DNA from: Plecoglossus altivelis
Taxonomy: Eukaryota > Chordata > Actinopteri > Osmeriformes > Plecoglossidae
Direction: 5' to 3'
DNA length: 64,000 nt
NCBI GenBank assembly: GCA_036571765.1
Contig: BROE01000018.1
Location: forward strand, 12,192,743 to 12,256,742
Part shown: positions 23,165 to 36,254 of the stretch, one piece after another
How the letters are laid out: each line of letters begins with the position of its first letter
How positions within the stretch are numbered: position 1 is the first letter of the stretch
Program-made: the position numbers and the translations under genes
Notes under the pieces: model-generated
What the model saw: the letters and a program-made list of their open reading frames with translations, nothing else
Told to the model about the DNA's origin: nothing
Databases searched by the model: none

Positions 23165-25080
23165 ACTGGTGAAGAGGGGTGGAACTGTCAACCGATCACT
23201 ACCTGGTCGTTGGTTGGATCCCCTGGTGGAGGAGGAAGCCGAACAGACTTAGCAGGCCCACGTGTGTTGTGAGAGTCTGTTGGGATTGTCTGGCGGAGCG
23301 CTCTGTCAGCAGGGTCTTGGTCTGAGTGGACCATGTTCCGTTGTCAATGCGGAGCCTGGAGCTGCAGTCGCAAGGTCTCTGGTGCCAGTCGCAGAGCCAA
23401 CCCCCGAACTCGGTGATGTAACCCAGAAGTAAGGGATGTTGTCAAACTGAAGGAGTCCTATCAAGACTGGTTGACTTGTGGGAGTCCTGAGACAGCTGAC
23501 GGGTATCGGCAGGCCAATTATGCTTTGGCTCGTGTGGTCACAGAGGCAAAAACTTGGGTCTAGGAGGATTTCAGGAAGACCATGGAGAAGGAGTATCGGA
23601 CAGCCTCAAGGCAATTCTGGCAACTGTTCGCCAACTCAGGAGGGAGAAGCAGTGCTTCACCAACACCATTTACGCTGCGAGCGGGGAGCTACTGACCTCA
23701 ACTGGGGACGTTGTTGGATGGTGGAAGGAATACTTTTAGGACCTCCTCAATCCTGCCGTCACGTCTTCAGAGGAGGAAGCAGGCTTGGTACCCGGAGGTG
23801 GACTCATCGATAACCCAGGCTGAGGTCACCGAGGTGGCTGGTGGGCTCCTCGGGCTCCTCAGTGGCAAAGCCCCAGGGGTAGATGAGATCTGTCATGAGT
23901 ATCTTAAGTTTCTGGAAGTTGTGGGGCTGTCGTGGCTGACATATCTCTGCAACATTGCGTGGCAGTTTTGGACGGTACTACTGACAGACCAGGGTGGTGA
24001 TACCCCTTCATAAGAAGGGGAACCCGAGGGTAGGTTCCAACTACAGGGGCATTACACTCCTCAGCCTCCCCGCCAAGGTCTACACCAGGGTACTAGATGG
24101 AGAATCTGACTGATAGTCGAACCTTGGATTCAGGAGGAGCAGTGTGGTTTTCGTCCTGGTCGCAGAACACTGGACCAGCTCTATACTCTTCATCGGGTGC
24201 TTGAGGGTTCATGGGAGTTTGCCCAACCAGTTCATATGTGCTTTGTGGATCTGGATCAGGCGTTCGATCGTGTCCGTCGTAGTGTCATGTGGGGGGTTTG
24301 CCAGGAGTACGGGCCCTTTGCTCAGGGCCGTCCAGTCCCTGTATGACCGGAGCAGGAGCTGTGTTCGCATTGCCGGTAGTAAGTCGGACTTGTTTCTGAT
24401 GCATGTTGGACTACACCAGGGCTGCCCTTTGTCACCGGTTCTGTTCATTGATTTATGTACAGAATTTCTAGGCACAACCAGGGGCCGAAGGGTGTCTGGT
24501 TCGTGGACCACAGGATCTCATCTCTGCTATTCGCAGATGATGATGTCCTGATGGCTTCATTGGACCAGGACCTGCAGTGTGCACTGGAGCAGTTTGGAGC
24601 CGAGTGTGAAGCGGCCGGGATAAGAATCAGCACCTATATGTCACCTATGATCATGAGCTTTGGGTAGTGACTGAAAGAACAAGATTAGGATACAAGTGAA
24701 ATGTATGTCCTCTGCAGAGTGGCCGGGTGCTTCCTTAGAGATGGGGTGAAGAGCTCGGTCACACTGGAGGAGCTCGGAGTAGAGCCGCTACTCCTTAACG
24801 TCGAGAGGAACCAGCTGAGGTGGCTCAGGCATCTGTTTCGGATGCCTCCTGGACGCCTCCCTCGGGAGGTGTTCTGGGCATGTCCCACCGAGACACGGCC
24901 CCGGGGGAGACCCAGGACACAATGGAGGGACTATGTCTCTCGGCTGGCTTGAGAACGCCTCGGGATCCCCCCAGAGGAGCTGGACGTGGTGTGTGTGGAG
25001 AAGGAAGTCTGGGCCTCCATGCTCAGACTGCTGCCCCCGCGACCCAGCCCCGGATAATTGGATGAAAATGGATGGACAAA
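23165..25080 (+). mobile_element. Decayed non-LTR retrotransposon, plus strand
   Basis: Broken plus-strand frames recover a LINE reverse transcriptase: 'GLLSGKAPGVDEICHEYLK' (near 23860), 'GITLLSLPAKVYTRV' (near 24050), 'EEQCGFRPGR' (near 24135), 'GLHQGCPLSPVLF' (near 24410), 'HRISSLLFADDDVLMASL' (24509-24562, catalytic FADD intact), then the C-terminal 'NQLRWLRHLFRMPPGRLP' and 'RPRGRPRTQWRDYVSRLA' blocks (24810-24950). It ends in 'gatgaaaatggatgg', a short ATGG-type tail. At least six frameshifts and stops are present. The clade is uncertain. A minus-strand copy of the same family lies at 51.6-52.7 kb. Confidence 0.8.
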
Positions 25081-25084
25081 TTTT

Positions 25085-26535
25085 GTTTAAGAATCTTTCA
25101 CAATTGTCTGATAATGATGTCAGCAGTCCCTTTTGATCCGATACATGCAGTCTGTCCTTTTTACATTTGCACTCATCTCTACGGCACGAGCTGTGTCATC
25201 CAACCATGGCTCCAATTTAGTTTTAGGCTGCCTAATTTTCATGCCACAGTATCTATGATGGTTTGACAGATGGAGTGCATCCATGAGCTAAGCTATTCTG
25301 AATCACATTATAGCCTTTGGAAGAGCACAGTTTTTACCTGAAAATGGACATGAACTGAACCGCAGTGAAAGAGTTGATAGGTTCATTTGACATTGGCTGC
25401 AAGAAACAACCAACGAGAGTTGCTGCTTGCAGTCGGGGAGGAGTTATAAACAGCTTACTAAAGTTGGACACCCCTCCTTCTTTGGTTTGCTGTGTTGATG
25501 TCACTCATGGCTGAGAAAGCGCTTTTTACTTACTTTATCACTGACAAACTGCATGGTGGCATTAGAACTTGCGCAAACCAGTGCACTGAAAGTGATCATT
25601 TTATGTATTTTAAGTTAAACTCTTGCTCTCTCTTGGGTTAAATTAAACTCCCTCTGAAGTTTAATAAGACAATCTGAATCGGCTAAACTTTAGTTGGCTT
25701 TAGTTCCATAAGTAAAGATGCGCACTAAAACATCCTGACAGGAGCCGGCGGGTCTGAGCACGAAGCGCGGGGCTGGAACTCCTCATCTGGGCCAATGACA
25801 GGTACCAACCAAGTGTCGACAGGTTCCCACAATCGCCAAGAAATACTGAGACGAGGCAACGCTCGGTACTCAGTGTTTGGCGATCATATACCAATAAAGC
25901 TTTGACATTTTGAACAACAAGTGATACAAACAGCAAAAACACACAGCATTAGCAGAAACAAATGGCTAACCACACACACTGGCACCATCAGATTTGAACT
26001 TTGCAGAGTTCCTGTTTTCTCGAGTTGAGGTATTCATAGGAAACCAGAGGACCGGTCAGAGTGAAGGGGCTGTAACGCTAAGAGAATAATTATTTTTCAT
26101 TATTTCATTTGGAAATACTTATCCAAACAACGTCAATTGCAGCACTGCACTCACATTATAAAGGGTATGCCGGCAAGTCACCCCAAGGCTACGGTTAGGC
26201 GTTGTTCAAATGCAATTGTTTCAAATACTGGTTTTCTTATGCATGCATCTTTATTCTGATCCCAAAACTTTTGTGGAGAGAAAACAATAACATTCATGTT
26301 AGCTAACTGATTCCAATATGCAAATACAAAGGGAATATCCATTGATATATCTGTGAAACTAAATATATTATGCTTTCTGTATTTACTCAACATGTGTAGG
26401 GCTATTATCCTGTAGCCTACTAAAAGCCAATTACAAAAAGCATCCAAGTATCTTATCAAATTATGAGTTGAGGAAAAAAATAAAATGGGTAGCCTAATCA
26501 ACAATTTTTATTTGGGGGGAAATTGGTCCGTTTTG
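25085..26535. other. Intron 1 sequence, nothing recognised
   Basis: No exon, RNA gene or named repeat could be supported. The GC-richer piece at 25735-25860 stands out slightly in composition but shows no recognised content. Confidence 0.35.
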
Positions 26536-26539
26536 GTCA

Positions 26540-26884
26540 ATGTCTGACCATTCTGGTATCAAATACCAAAATATAGCTGCGAGCGTATTCCACATCAACA
26601 TTGCAATTCATTGTGAAATTGATATGTGGATCAGAGTGCATATTGCAATGGTGCAAATAAATCAAATATTTGCTGAGATATGACCCAACTTCCTGTTTGG
26701 CGGTTCTGCAGCCGATTTCGATTGGCTGGCCTGGGCAAACTGTATCGAAAAGAAAAAATTCATGTGATAGTTTTGTGTGACTTTGTGTGTCTGAAAATAT
26801 TGCTTTCCAAATTTGGTGAAGATGGGACAACATTTGTAGCCTGTCTGTGCCGTCCTACGTACTTCCGCTTAATTTAAATTTAGC
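26540..26884 (+). repeat. Unclassified 'ATATGACCCAACTTCCTG' repeat, left piece
   Basis: The piece holds the module 'gagatatgacccaacttcct' (near 26672), then a 'gattggctg' phrase, a 'catgtgat' phrase and 'aatttggtgaagatggg' (near 26810). The same ordered phrases recur near 28532, 28955 and 51190 on the plus strand and, inverted, at 55.6-56.2 kb. Copy B of the RecQ-bearing repeat follows directly, apparently inserted into this element. Confidence 0.6.
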
Positions 26885-28285
26885 TACTGTAGTAGGTCTA
26901 GAACCGCTACACCCACTTTAGGTTTTCTCAGCTCAAATATCTGTAGGCCCAATCAGAGGGAGTGGCAGAGAACGATGACGATTATGTAGTGTACTACTTT
27001 GAGTTGTAGATCTCTAATGGCTGTGGAAAAAGATTCAAGCAAAGCCATTCGGTCCTTTGTGTAACGCTACAGAATATCCAGAACTTAAAGCCTGAGCAAG
27101 ACTAGTCTTACAGAGTTTTGTTGGTGGCCATGATATTGTTGCCCTCTGACCCATGCGGTTTGGGAAATTTTCCAGCTTGCTCTGTTAGTCATGAAAGAGT
27201 TGACTGAGGCGAACGCTAGTGATGCTGCTATTTGAACAGTTATTACTAACACTACACTACATTATTACTAACCTTCCTGTGTTTAGATTGGGCCATGTAA
27301 AGGAAATCGTTAGGGATCCTAATCATCATTAGGGATGTTTTTGGGGATATAGATCTGGATCTTAAATATGATTTAGGGGGATATTTAGCTTATCCAGAAC
27401 ACTTGCAAAAACTACTCGTACAGGATCATGGTTAGTGTGTTAACTGTGCATATCGTTGTAAATGGGTTGTAATTTGTTCTTTTCTACAAAACTGCAGATG
27501 TCCTAAATAAGAGAACAATCACACACTTGAAAGACTCTAAGGTATAAACAAAGTGGCAAGAAATAACATGAAAAACTATTTAAACGTTTACACCAACATT
27601 CTAAGTAGGCATACTATGATAGAGCCTCAAAGCTGAACCATTAAAAGCCAGGCAAGTAACTGATCAAATTCCTATAGCCCTCCAGTCTTTTGGAATGTAT
27701 CCATAGCTAAATTGCTTGTAATTTAGCTTGGACAGAATGTGAGAATTCTTGTAGGACCCATGGAGTTTTAGAAGGTGTCGGGTCTCCATCTCTCTTGTCA
27801 GTGGAATGGTCTCCTGTCTCTGTCGTCTCCTCGCTCTTCCACATCTGAAAAACATCTGTATCACGCAGTAGACTGGTAGTCACTGCACTATATATGTGGC
27901 AGACTCGAAATGACCGAAACAGCGTTTTGTGAATGATTAGACCCAGCTTTGACAGTTGACTCTATACATTATTGCTAGCCTTAGTATCAAACATATTGTT
28001 TTACAAGTGGTCCTTTAACTGTTGAATTTGACATCTTCAAATACTCTGCTCGTTACAGCTTGTTGTTTACAGCCTAATTGGATACATTTCGGCACATGAC
28101 CTACGTCACAACCAAATGTCAGGTATTGGTTATAGCAGATCCAGAGTGGCTCTCGGCAGATCCAATAGTTTTAAACTTCAACAGAGAACCTGCCTTAATA
28201 GAAGTAATACTTGTCAATAGATAGGTCCCAGACTCTCTGTACAAATGAAATGTATGAGAGTCTGGTAAGGACCAGGCTATATGCA
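26885..28285 (+). mobile_element. RecQ-bearing repeat, copy B (most complete)
   Basis: This copy runs from 'tcagctcaaatatctgtagg' through the helicase-like piece (27040-27235) and the shared body ('gcagatgtcctaaataagag', 27495; 'aacattctaagtaggc', 27596; 'ggagttttagaaggtg', 27763) to 'ccagagtggctc' (28140). It ends in the palindrome CCAGACTCTC/GAGAGTCTGG (28228-28265). A minus-strand open frame at 27664-27864 is shared in outline with copy A near 10.9-11.0 kb and could be the tail of a second gene of the element. Confidence 0.65.
27040..27235 (+). pseudogene. RecQ-like helicase N-terminal fragment (copy B)
   Basis: Broken frames give 'NIQNLKPEQD'-like and 'SFVGGHDIVAL' segments, then 'RFGKFSSLLC' in shifted frame where copies A and C have Walker A. 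At least one in-frame stop and one shift are present. It is recognised by alignment to copies A and C rather than on its own. Confidence 0.5.
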
Positions 28286-28289
28286 AATG

Positions 28290-29384
28290 GAATTTGAAAA
28301 TGGGAAATTTGGCGAGTCCTGTTGCACCCCCATGGTCCCAAGGTGACCTGGTTGGGTGTGGTAGTTACTAATGTTGTGCAGTTTACCATGCCAAATTTGT
28401 CAACGTTTTTGGTTTTGGTCTAGGGTCCGGCGTTGACGCCAATGGAACGAACAAATAAATAATAATAAATAATAATGATAATAGCAATAGGTTTCCTCCG
28501 TACGGAGGTGTGGTGTGAATACATCAAAGATTTACTGAGATATGAGCCACCTTCCTGTTTGGCGGCTCTCCGGTCTAAGTTTATTTGCTGTATCGGGTAA
28601 ACAGGTTCAATAATCAAATCCATGTGATTTTTGACACTTGGTGCGTAGATATTGTTTGCAGAGATTTGGTGAAGATGACATGTGTAGGAGGAGTAGGGGA
28701 AAAAAGTATTATGATAACTTTAAAATGGCTAATTGTCTCGTATCACATGTTATCATGTGTTACACAGACTATGTCTGATGGTATCATGAGACACAGGAAA
28801 CACTTCATTAAGGCAAAAAAATCAACAGTTATTGGCCAAAGCACATTTTTGCTTCCTCATGGCCACAGCCAGTGGTCTTATGACAACAAATTGTTTGGAC
28901 ATCCTCCGAGTCAACATACCAAGTTTGGTGTTGTGTTGATACCCCAAAGAGTTGCTGAGATATGACCCAACTTTCTGTTTGTTTGCTTTGCTGACAATTT
29001 TGATTGGCTGTATTGGACAAATGGTTTTGAATATCAAAAATCCTTGGATGCATTTTGAGACGGTTGCTCTGACGATGTGTGCCAATTCTGGGGAAGATTG
29101 GACAAAAACTGTTGGAGGAGTAGTGAATAAATGTTTTTCTGATGCTGAATCCAACAGTACCTCATTTTTGAAAATCGGTCCTACGATAAAAAGCTTATGT
29201 CCAACTTTGACCTGTTGTTGGCTCTAGAGTGGTCCAATGGGAGGCATGAAACTTGGTGTAAATAAAGGGACTGTTCTTAATGTGTGCCAAATTTCACAAC
29301 TTTTTGCCATACGGTTCTATGGGCTGCTATGGGCTGCCATAGACTCCAATGGGAGAATATGATATTAATAATAAGGATACGAAT
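28290..29384 (+). repeat. Unclassified 'ATATGACCCAACTTCCTG' repeat, right piece
   Basis: Two further modules begin near 28532 and 28955, each with a 'gagatatga-cca-ctt-ctgtttg' opening and a 'gaggagtag' closing phrase (28687 and 29114). Between them lies 'atcacatgttatcatgtgttac' with 'tatcatgagacacagg' (28740-28798). The whole block aligns, inverted, with 55.6-56.2 kb. No protein-coding content is convincing. It is a non-coding repeat of unknown class. Confidence 0.6.
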
Positions 29385-29566
29385 AAGAAAAGGTAGAAAC
29401 ATTTAAGTGGCTCTGTAGCTTTGCTGCTTGGCCACCAATAATAATAATAAGAAGAAGAAAAGGTAGAAGCGCTTAAGTGGCTCCGCAGCTTAGCTGCTTG
29501 GCCACTAATGATAAGAAAACGTAGAATCACTTGGGTGGCTTAGCAGCTTAGCTGCTTGGCTACCAA
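29385..29566 (+). repeat. Three tandem units of about 60 bp
   Basis: The unit 'gtagaa-c-cttaagtggctc-gcagct-tgctgcttggccac' occurs three times, starting near 29393, 29463 and 29521. Units are separated by AATAATAAG-type runs. The phrase 'gcttggccac' is the reverse complement of 'gtggccaagc' found at the left end of the repeat at 51.07 kb, so this array is probably the terminal part of the same family. Confidence 0.65.
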
Positions 29567-29569
29567 ATG

Positions 29570-30310
29570 TTATTACAATGTAAAATAAATTGAATCCAGA
29601 AAATCAAGGCTTGGGATTTCAGGCTGCTCAAATTGTAGCCCAAGAAATGTTATCATAAAATTTCCAATCTGCCCAAATTTAAGCCTATCATATCTGAGCC
29701 CTAAAAATTTGTGGCAAAAGAATTCAGATTGCAACATCTGAGATACAAAGGATAGGCAGAGCAGTTGACTGCAGCTGTCAGCAGTTTAACGAAGCTAATC
29801 AAATGAATTGAGTCATAGGTCAGCAGTGTTGCCTTTGCTTCAATGTATTCTTTCAAACTTTGTTTCTTTCTTTTTTCTTGTCGTCTTGTTTATTTGAGGT
29901 CTGATGCATGGTTGTGCACTATGTATTTATTAGCAAAAAAACAGCTGTTTACCAAGTTAAATATTAGCTGTCAATTAGAATTTGAAGTGGCAATGACGTC
30001 CTCAAATAATTTGAGAAAGTTGTAAAAAGTCTATAAAAGGTATTGAACTTCACCTCAGGATTCCTGTATATACCTTGGTGTAGGGTCGGTGCACCCACCG
30101 ACCAAAGTACAGGTTATGTAATGCTTTTTAACTGCATAACTCACTTTGGACTGAGTTTTCCTCCTGCACTATGCATGACCTTTGCACTGTGCAGTCTTTC
30201 TCTCTGTCTGTCTCACAAATCCTGTCTCCTGGTCACTGAACTACCCTTTCCCTCCCCCTTTTCCTCGATTCACACTCCTCTCCTTTCCTCTCTTGCTCTC
30301 CTTTCTCTCA
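29570..30310 (+). other. abat: Distal intron 1, nothing recognised
   Basis: AT-rich sequence that becomes pyrimidine-rich toward the exon 2 acceptor (30180-30324). No other feature is supported. Confidence 0.4.
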
Positions 30311-30324
30311 CAGTCTCTCTTTAG

Positions 30325-30480
30325 GTGACGGGAAGGCAGGTGTCAAGGACTGTCCATCCTCCCTTCTATCACTCTGCCCTCGTCTGTACCTCGCTTTGCT
30401 GCCCCAAGCCATGGCATCATCTCTGCTCGGTCGGCAGCTGGCACTCTCGCTCCAGCAGAACCTGAGGCTTGCCACACCAG
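30325..30480 (+). CDS. abat: abat exon 2: 5' UTR and mitochondrial presequence (coding 30411-30480)
   Basis: The acceptor is a long pyrimidine tract ending TTTAG at 30324. ATG at 30411 starts 'MASSLLGRQLALSLQQN', an acid-free, Arg-containing leader like the human one. The exon ends at 30480 before GTAAAG, phase 1. Confidence 0.93.
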
Positions 30481-33400
30481 GTAAAGCCCTCTCCATAACC
30501 ACTAACATCTCACTCTGTCCATGCCATGGAACCAAAACTGGATGGAACACTTTGACTTTGACTAATGTTGGCTATCAGAATTGTTTCTAGGGTTGGGTAC
30601 CGAAATATGATTCAGAAATAGAACTACATGAATTGAGTTTGATTTAACAATATATGGTAGCGATGTTTCTAACATTCGTTTTGGAGCAACATAGGGAAAA
30701 TATTTTCAAAGTGAGTTGCATTTCTATGCCTCATTTTGGTAACACAAATGTCTAAACTGTCGATTTTAAATATGCGCTCTCTGGTGCTCCAAAACAGAGG
30801 TAAGAAACACCATCACCACACCTAGTTAAATACATTTTAGCTGCAAGCAGCAATGTGGATTCCTCCTCAAGATGGCAAAATATGAAAAATTTACATCGTA
30901 CAAGGTCAAGAGTTTGAAAACAAAATAGCAAAATAAATTAATTCTAGGCAAGCAACAGGTTCAATGGCGATTCAAACTCGAGGATGTGTTTTCAAGTCAG
31001 CCTCGCTATCCCCTCTGCTACACATCGACTGTTGAGTTTTCGTGAGTATAACGGACAGAGTATTAGCTTTGGACAATGTTTAATTAGCTGTCATTCAGTA
31101 ATCTTTTGACACTTTTGAATAATTCAGTACTTAAGATTGACGACATCTGGAAGCCTATAAGGTTAAAATATCACAAGTGAAATGTACATTTGTGTTATTG
31201 ATGCATAGTTAATGTGGACATTGACTTCTGCTATATTGTCTTGTATTTATTTTTGCTAAATGTTGCCTTGAAAGACGTATTCTACACATCTTATTTATGT
31301 GTGAAATCAACAAAGCAGGATCTTATCTATAAAGCAAGAACCTGACCTAGTTCTGACTTATATTGTGTAATAAATCCCCTGATACAGTGTCTAATGATGA
31401 CATTGTTATCATTTTGATTGTGAAGCTACTGTGGTGTACCTGTATACCGTTTCACTAAATAGATAATCAGTATCATGACATGCTTAAAGGCTGTGGCTGG
31501 AATTAGACTTATGACCTTGCACTTGGCCCTGCGACTTGCTGGCCCCAGTCCAGGGTGTACCCCGCCAAAGCTACTGGGTTAGGCTCCAGTCACCCGTGAT
31601 CCCTAAATGGGAACGAGCAGCACTGCAATCCCTCCCGGGGATTAGCAGTAGACGATGGATGGACCACTGTCCTGTTGTATCAAAGTGCCAAATTAAAACA
31701 ATTTTGACTTGGTACCTGTTTGAGACACTGGGCCTCAGGGAGAAGAAAAAATATAGTAATAAATATAGCCGCACGCATCAAGGTCAGGGGTCTCCAAACC
31801 ATTTAAAAATGTAAAATTCTTCATGGATCTCGGAAGTTTCATCCTAGATTGTGGTTGGGAAACTCCCTAGTCCTCTACCTCCTTCATTGTGCTTAATGTA
31901 TAGTTTCAGGATGCTGGATTTGGGGTGGAACCCACCATGCGTGGTACATCTCTGGTCTGTACTTCTTTCTTTGGCCAGTTTTTTTTATTCCAGTAGGGAA
32001 TCTGATGATTGGCTGGGCATAGCTGTTAATTGTCCAGACCTTGTTTCTGCCATTGAGCTGACTCCTTAGGACTTGTATTACTTATTGCAAGTATTTGGTA
32101 GTAACTGCATTTCTTGTGTCCTCAAGGTTGTATAGGGTTTTTATCAAAAGTGATGGTCTTGAAGATACAGATGACACAACGACAAACTCGGAGATCTCTT
32201 TCTGAGTTTAATGAATACAACCGGTCGGGAAGAGGTACAGGGTACAGTCTTCAAAGTGCACATACAAAGTCCACATGCATGAGTTTATATAGTTTCCAGA
32301 GACAAAGAACAGTTATTCAGCCTATAGGACTCGTACACGCTCAGTTATACAAGCATCCAATATAAACATTAGGCAGTATAGTGTAATGGTCTTGTTGGAG
32401 CAAGGCCATTTAACCCAAACAGAGACTTGACAGGTAACTATAACTCTTTAGAAGAGCTTTCTATATGTTAGAAGCCTCAAAGAGAAGGTTCAACCATAGT
32501 TCAACAATATCTTGACATGGGAACATATGGAATTGCTCATATGTCCTCTATAAACTATTCAATGTTAAATAAAATAAAACAAATCAAATCAAAATAAAAC
32601 AGATACAATCCATAGCTTAACTTTTAGCCATTACCCATCAGTTGCGTTTGGCTTGTGGGATTCCAAGGTACTTCCTCAATGTCTGCTATTCTGCCTTTGT
32701 GGAGAGAGACCCCTTCTGTAAGGACTGCCTTCTGTCTCTTGGTCATCATCCTACCACACTTCTCAAGTCTGACATTTTGATTTTATTGCTGTAGATCAGT
32801 GAGTCAATGTCTCACTCTTGGCGTACAGCTTGATGTCATCCATGTAAAGGACGTGGCTGGTGTCAGTGTCCATAGCCCGTCTTGGTGATTATTTGGCTGA
32901 GGACATTCAGGCATTCTATGCAGAGCAGCAGTGGTGGAAGAGCATCTTGATTTATGCCAAATTCCGCCTTTTTTCTCTTCTAACTCATGACTGAACAATT
33001 TGACTTGTTTGGATACCTGAATCAGATACTGAACCGTTCGTTTGTTTGTTCCCATGGAAAACATGAAATGTCATGATGGATGCATAGATATTACATATAG
33101 ATATTTTATACCTAGATATGAAAATGAAATGAATAACTGACAGCAAGAGGTGAGCAAAGAGAATGAGGACAAGTATAAGGACAAGCCAGAGCTGAGAAGA
33201 AGGACTCAGGAGATCAAGAATCTACAGAACAATACTGTACATTTGTCTTTATACATGAGAACAATCAGTCAGACCACTTCTTGACCCTTACTTACCAACA
33301 TTTTACTAGCAATGTACAGTAAAATGCACAATGAGGTGTGAGAGCCAACAACTCCAGGTTTTAGCATATCAGAGGTGGGGGGAGGATGACACCCAGCCTT

Positions 33401-36205
33401 ACGCAAATAATCTAGTTATTGTAGTAAGAGTATTAGAGTGACTAATGAGTGTATAATTCTATACATATTTCACATTCTGATATCTGAGTCTCTGTAAAAA
33501 AGAAAGAAGAAATAACAGCCTAACATTGGTTGATTTTTGGATTGAAGAGGAACAGTGCAGGTTCAGAATGATGAGGATGCAAAGTGAAATCTCTCTATTG
33601 TGCCATCTGTCCATTTCATCGTCATTCTTCATGCATTTAATGTGTTTCTGTCCTCAGCTGTTCCTCTGGTTGAACCATATAGTTACATAGGACAGGATAG
33701 GATTGTTACAAATTGCAGTTTTATTTCAGTTCCAGATGTAATGTTGCGGTTCTAGAGCTTGTAATGTTGTTTTGATGCATCTGGTCCTTTAGGGTGCAGG
33801 TATGTCAGCAAAGCTGCCCCACAAGCCCAGGTGGAGTTTGAGTATGACGGCCCCTCCATGAAGACACAAGTACCTGGACCACGATCAAAGGTACAAGACA
33901 CAGACACACAAACAAACACCATCCAGTGTGATGGTGTTTTTACTCAGATCTTTCCTCTGTGATAGAGAGCAAACATAACACGTCACTCCTTGAACACACA
34001 TTAATGAGTATCAAAGAACTCAACCTTCTGGTCCTCATTAAAACCAACCAAAAATGTGCTTTATATATTTAGGTTAATATTGTTTATGTAACTGCACCCA
34101 AACTGTTTAGTAAGATCTTGTGAGACATTTATTTGATGCTCCTTTGACGTATTGTCATAAGAACCAGCTTTGAGGTATTTAGAGGCCTATACAATTCTTA
34201 CGTATACAGGTTGGAATAAACTTGAAAGTCAGTTAAAAGGTGTGTTGTTTAAAGTCATACTGCAGATTTCTCTTTCTCTACCACAGGAACTCACTAAACA
34301 GCTTGGAGATATCCAGGTAAGCATTCAGTTGCTTTTGTTTATCCTTACAGTATGTGTGAGGTTGCATGTGCCTTGTACTTTCTTTTTGTGTAGTGCAGAC
34401 CTGCATACAGTCCCTTACAAAAGTCTTGTCGCTTATCCATTTTGTAGAAACAAAAGCTTATAACCTGACTTTAAATTAATCGATTGGTTTTAGAAATGTC
34501 TCATGAAAGCGAAAACCCTCCCAAATTATGCGCAATATACAAAAAGAAATTTGCTTTACTGGAGAAAGATCGATCATTTAATGAACACAGAAAGGTCAGA
34601 TTTTGGCAGGACAAAAGTCTTGTCGCCTTGTCATATGATGCACCCAATCCTAGATTACAGCCTCACCTGTGATCAGTTCCTGATCAATCAATTAGTGGGT
34701 GTGTATAAAAAGAACCCCAGCACACCAGACCTTCACATCAACTGCAACTTGACCTCTGACAACATGCCTAATATCCACCCTGAGACCAAAGCATTAATTA
34801 TCAAGAGGCTGAAGACCAGATCCACTGCTGAGGTGGCTGACACCTTCAATGTGTGTCAGCGTCAAGTACAAAGAATAAGAAAAAGATCTGAAAAGACTGG
34901 GGATGTTTTTGACAAGCCCAGGTCCGGCAGACCCCGCAAGACAACTGCTCGGGAGGACCGTTTGTTGATTCGAAAATCCAAGGCCAGCCCCTTTTCCACT
35001 GCAGCAGAGCTCCACCAGGCCTGGTCACCTCAAGTCCCTGTGTCAACTAGAACAGTCTGTAGAATTCTGTCTCGAAATGGCCTCCATGGTCGAATCAGTG
35101 CACAGAAACCAGCACTGAGCAAAAGGCAACTAAAAAACCGTGTGGCATTTGCCAAGGCCCACAGCCTGCCAAAAGGATGGACACTGGAAAAGTGGCAGAA
35201 GGTGGATTTCTCAGTGAATCCTCATTTGAATTACATCAAAGTCGCCGCAAATATTGCAGGAGACCTACTGGAGCCCGCATGGATCCAAGATTCACCCAGA
35301 AAACAGTTAAGTTTGGTGGCGGAAAAATCATGGTGTGGGGTTACATCCAGTATGGGGGTGTGCGGGACATTTGCAGGATGGAAGGCAATATCAATAGCCT
35401 AAAATATGAAGAAGTATTAGCTACCTCTTACATTCCCAACCATAAAAGGGGTCAAATTTTGCAGCAGGATGCTCCATCGCATACTTCTATCTCTACATCA
35501 AAGTTCCTCAAGGCGAAGAGGATCAAGGTGCTCCAGGACTGGCCAGCCCAGTCACCAGACATGAACATCATTGAGCATGTCTGGGGTAGAATGAAAGAGG
35601 AAGCATGGAAGGCAAAACCAAAGAATCTTGATGAACTCTGGGAGGCATGCAAGACTGCTTTCTTTGCTATTCCTGATGACTTCATCAACAAATTGTATGA
35701 ATCATTGTCGAACCGCATGGATGCAGTCCTTCAAGCTCATGGAAGTCATACAAGATATTAAATATGGATCTCACAGCACCACTACTTAATTCACTGACGT
35801 TATGCAACATATTTTTGTATTTGAAGTAAATTATTTGTTCAATTTTCTGTAGGCGACAAGAGTTTTGTCTTGTCAAAATCTGACCTTTCTGTGTTCATTA
35901 AATGATCAATCTTTCTTCAGTGAAGCAAATTTCTTTTTGTGTATTGAGCATAATTTGAGAGGGTTTTAGCTTTCATATGAGACATTTCTAAAACCAATCG
36001 ATTAATTTAAAGTCAGTTTATAAGCTTTTGTTTCTACAAAATGGATAAGCGACAAGACTTTTGTCAGGGACTGTACATGGGAGACTATTAACTCAGACAC
36101 TATAGGCCACAACACCAACCTAGGTTATTTGTTTTCCAATTGACTGCACTGTTAGGTTACGTGAGGAGAAGGCCTTTGTACTAAGCATAATTTACAAACC
36201 TCCCC

Positions 36206-36254
<49 letters not shown>

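Noticed and set aside
33841..34040. A second 5' exon or alternative start for abat near exon 3
   Set aside because: The frame and the human alignment fit the ATG at 30411, and no in-frame ATG with a presequence occurs here.
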